Positions 62,578 to 64,000 of a stretch of 64,000 nucleotides of DNA are shown here, piece after piece. Source of the DNA: Owenweeksia sp. (GTDB lineage Bacteria; Bacteroidota; Bacteroidia; Flavobacteriales; Schleiferiaceae); contig NZNV01000019.1 of NCBI GenBank assembly GCA_002695025.1, positions 1-64,000 of the forward strand. Reading direction: 5' to 3'. Every line of letters begins with the position of its first letter. Position 1 is the first letter of the stretch. The translations under genes were made by a program, and so were the position numbers. Below the pieces are notes generated by a model. The model was not told the DNA's origin and made no database searches. It worked only from the letters and a program-made list of their open reading frames with translations.

Positions 62578-62895
62578 ATGGGTGAGAATATAGACAAAAG
62601 GGAAAAAGAATTCTGGCGGTATGTGGATATCGCCAATAAAATGCCTCCACAAACGGCTGATAATATGCTCATCGCCTATGCCTATTTTAAGCAGGCCACC
62701 GAAGGGGATAATGACTCAGATCGTCCGCAGCAATCTTCCAACGTAATCCAGACCTTTAAACATGATGCCTGGAAAAGACTGGAGGGTATGCCTCAGGAAG
62801 AAGCACGCGAAAAGTATATTGCTACTATTCAGGAATTACTGAAAATCAGTGAACAGGAAGACAGGCTGCCTGATGAACTCAAAGGTTCTGAATAA
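62578..62895 (+). CDS. Acyl-CoA-binding protein
   Basis: 105 residues from ATG 62578 (the ORF reaches TTG 62566 upstream). The ACBP four-helix pattern is intact: KEFWRYVDIANKMPPQTADN, IAYAYFKQATEGDND with the conserved Tyr/Lys, and DAWKRLEGMPQEEAREKYIA. It binds long-chain acyl-CoA esters and carries them in the cytosol, a sensible partner for the phospholipid genes upstream. Bacterial ACBPs are less common than eukaryotic ones. Convergent with cmk; the two genes overlap by 17 bases. Confidence 0.9.
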   Translation: MGENIDKREKEFWRYVDIANKMPPQTADNMLIAYAYFKQATEGDNDSDRPQQSSNVIQTFKHDAWKRLEGMPQEEAREKYIATIQELLKISEQEDRLPDELKGSE

Positions 62896-63571
62896 TTTCC
62901 TCGGCCCACCCCAACGCCAGTTTTAATTGCTCTTCAGCTGACATTTCGGAATTATCCAATATCCTGGCATCGTCAGCCCGGGTTAAGGGGCTATCTTCAC
63001 GAGTACTATCCTGCAAATCGCGCTGGCGAAGGTTGGCTTCCACTTCCTGCCGGGTAACTTCCATGCCTTTATGGCGTAATTCATCCAGCCTGCGTTGCAC
63101 CCGTACCTGGTCCCGGGCGGTCATAAATATCTTGAGCTCCGCATCCGGAAAAACCACGGTACCAATATCCCGGCCATCCATTACCACACCTCCCCGGGCT
63201 CCCATTTTTTTTTGTTCGGCCACCAGCTTATGACGCACCTCAGAAACGGCAGCCACTTCACTCACCTTATTGGATACCTCCATCCCTCTTATTTGCTTTT
63301 CTACGTTTTTACCGTTGAGAAACATATCAGAACCTTTACCGGATGAGCTTTTATCGAAATGAAGTTCAATGTCCGGAAGTTTCTCCACTAAGCTCTGTAC
63401 ATCAAGGGCCGGATGGAACAGATCATTTTGCAGAGCATAAAGAGTAACGGCCCGATACATAGCACCGGTATCCACGTAATTGTAACGTAATTGATACGCC
63501 ATCTGCCGGGCCATAGTGCTTTTGCCGGTTGAGGAATACCCATCAATAGCAATCGTGATTTTAGAGGTCAT
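62879..63571 (-). CDS. cmk: Cytidylate kinase
   Basis: 230 residues. It phosphorylates CMP and dCMP. The P-loop is IAIDGYSSTGKSTMARQMAY, the CMP-binding loop YVDTGAMYRAVTLYALQ, and VVMDGRDIGTVVFPDAELKI is the family signature. The lid region has RQRDLQDSTREDSPLTRADD. Length is normal. It overlaps porQ upstream by four bases, the porQ-cmk pairing seen in T9SS bacteria. Confidence 0.96.
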   Translation of the reverse strand: MTSKITIAIDGYSSTGKSTMARQMAYQLRYNYVDTGAMYRAVTLYALQNDLFHPALDVQSLVEKLPDIELHFDKSSSGKGSDMFLNGKNVEKQIRGMEVSNKVSEVAAVSEVRHKLVAEQKKMGARGGVVMDGRDIGTVVFPDAELKIFMTARDQVRVQRRLDELRHKGMEVTRQEVEANLRQRDLQDSTREDSPLTRADDARILDNSEMSAEEQLKLALGWAEEIIQNL

Positions 63572-64000
63572 CTGGTGTTTTTTTTGCGCCTGAAATCACC
63601 AAAATCCGTGATCAGGGAAAAATGATTGGCACTACCGGCTACATGGTAAAGGTTACGACTATAATTAATGCGGAATTTGGAAATCTTTATACCCAAACCA
63701 AAGGAAAAACCAGCAGATGTTCTGCGGGTATCCAGGTTCAGTTCCTGTCTTTTACGGAAGTTATAACCAAACTGAACGTTAAAGCTGCGGGTGGGTGAAA
63801 ATTCCAGACCCAGCACCATATGTCTTAATACATTGTTCCACACCGAAGGGTAATTATCTTCTACCTCACCGGTAAATTGGTTTACGGTTACGTTGGTAGG
63901 ATCGTCATAGCGCAAATCCCATTTTTCCAACTGCTCAAAAGTAATTTGCCAGCGCAGGGGTAAATGTTCAAAACGGTTGGAAAACCCAAGTTGCAACTCA
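63568..64000 (-). CDS. porQ: Type IX secretion system protein PorQ (5' end off window)
   Basis: The last 144 or so residues of a beta-barrel protein; the frame stays open to the window edge at 64000, so the N-terminus is missing. Alternating strands are evident (LRWQITFEQLEKWDLRYDDP, LEFSPTRSFNVQFGYNFRK, SAGFSFGLGIKISKFRINYS). The order porQ-cmk is the known arrangement in T9SS-bearing Bacteroidota. PorQ is an outer-membrane component required for export of T9SS cargo such as the six sorting-domain proteins in this window. Confidence 0.8.
   Translation of the reverse strand, partial: ELQLGFSNRFEHLPLRWQITFEQLEKWDLRYDDPTNVTVNQFTGEVEDNYPSVWNNVLRHMVLGLEFSPTRSFNVQFGYNFRKRQELNLDTRRTSAGFSFGLGIKISKFRINYSRNLYHVAGSANHFSLITDFGDFRRKKNTR

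Overview
The window looks like a chromosomal segment of a free-living, aerobic Bacteroidota, most likely a Flavobacteriales relative. Supporting signs are several secreted proteins ending in type IX secretion (T9SS) sorting domains, a porQ gene next to cmk, TAnnTTTG-type -7 promoter boxes, SusC/FecA-style TonB receptors, imelysin/DUF4856 genes, and the conserved pyrE-birA-rsfS-ftsH-cdsA neighbourhood. The genus is not decidable from this sequence alone. No rRNA, tRNA, CRISPR array or transposase gene was seen.

Region 1 (1-9.7 kb) is accessory DNA. It opens with a 200-bp tandem duplication made of REP-like hairpin elements. A small gene of unknown function and an XRE regulator follow. Next comes a visibly AT-rich array of four single-gene units (about 1558-4590), separated by imperfect palindromes bounded by GTTRRRY/RYYYAAC-like heptamers, as in integron cassettes. 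The first cassette gene is interrupted by an in-frame TAG. After the array lie small orphan genes, a secreted metzincin-like protein, a Crp-type regulator with a darcynin-like/SDR pair, and a Cys-rich copper-storage-type four-helix protein. REP-like elements recur at 5.8-6.1 and 9.6 kb.

Region 2 (9.7-18.3 kb) is entirely on the minus strand. It holds an ECF sigma factor translationally coupled to a protein with a short N-terminal domain, one membrane helix, a long acidic low-complexity linker and a C-terminal outer-membrane beta-barrel, i.e. a dual-membrane-spanning anti-sigma candidate. Upstream lie three paralogous PKD-repeat T9SS proteins. Each is its own transcription unit, and all three share a strictly spaced upstream element that looks like an alternative-sigma promoter. 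I infer that the locus is a surface-sensing regulon.

Region 3 (18.3-33.5 kb) has typA, a thioredoxin-like T9SS cargo, a TSUP permease and a small lipoprotein. It then carries a nearly complete C5 heme pathway: hemH with an AraC regulator, divergent from hemA-C-D-E-F-B, a wrecked four-helix-bundle gene, and hemL.

Region 4 (33.5-38.7 kb) is mixed: a secreted gluzincin, a Ycf48-like T9SS protein, two AraC regulators, SRPBCC proteins, and an AT-rich pair of lipoprotein and two-TM small protein. Region 5 (38.7-48.6 kb) is a seven-gene putative iron/metal acquisition operon (DUF4856, imelysin, imelysin, diheme oxidoreductase, imelysin, HTTM membrane protein, TonB receptor) preceded by a palindromic operator and a canonical Bacteroidota promoter.

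Region 6 (48.7-64 kb) is core housekeeping: a choice-of-anchor I T9SS protein, an Rrf2 regulator, dinB, two DUF lipoprotein/secreted proteins, ddl-coaD, a Nudix gene, pyrE, birA, rsfS-ftsH-LUD-cdsA-psd-ACBP, cmk and porQ (running off the end).
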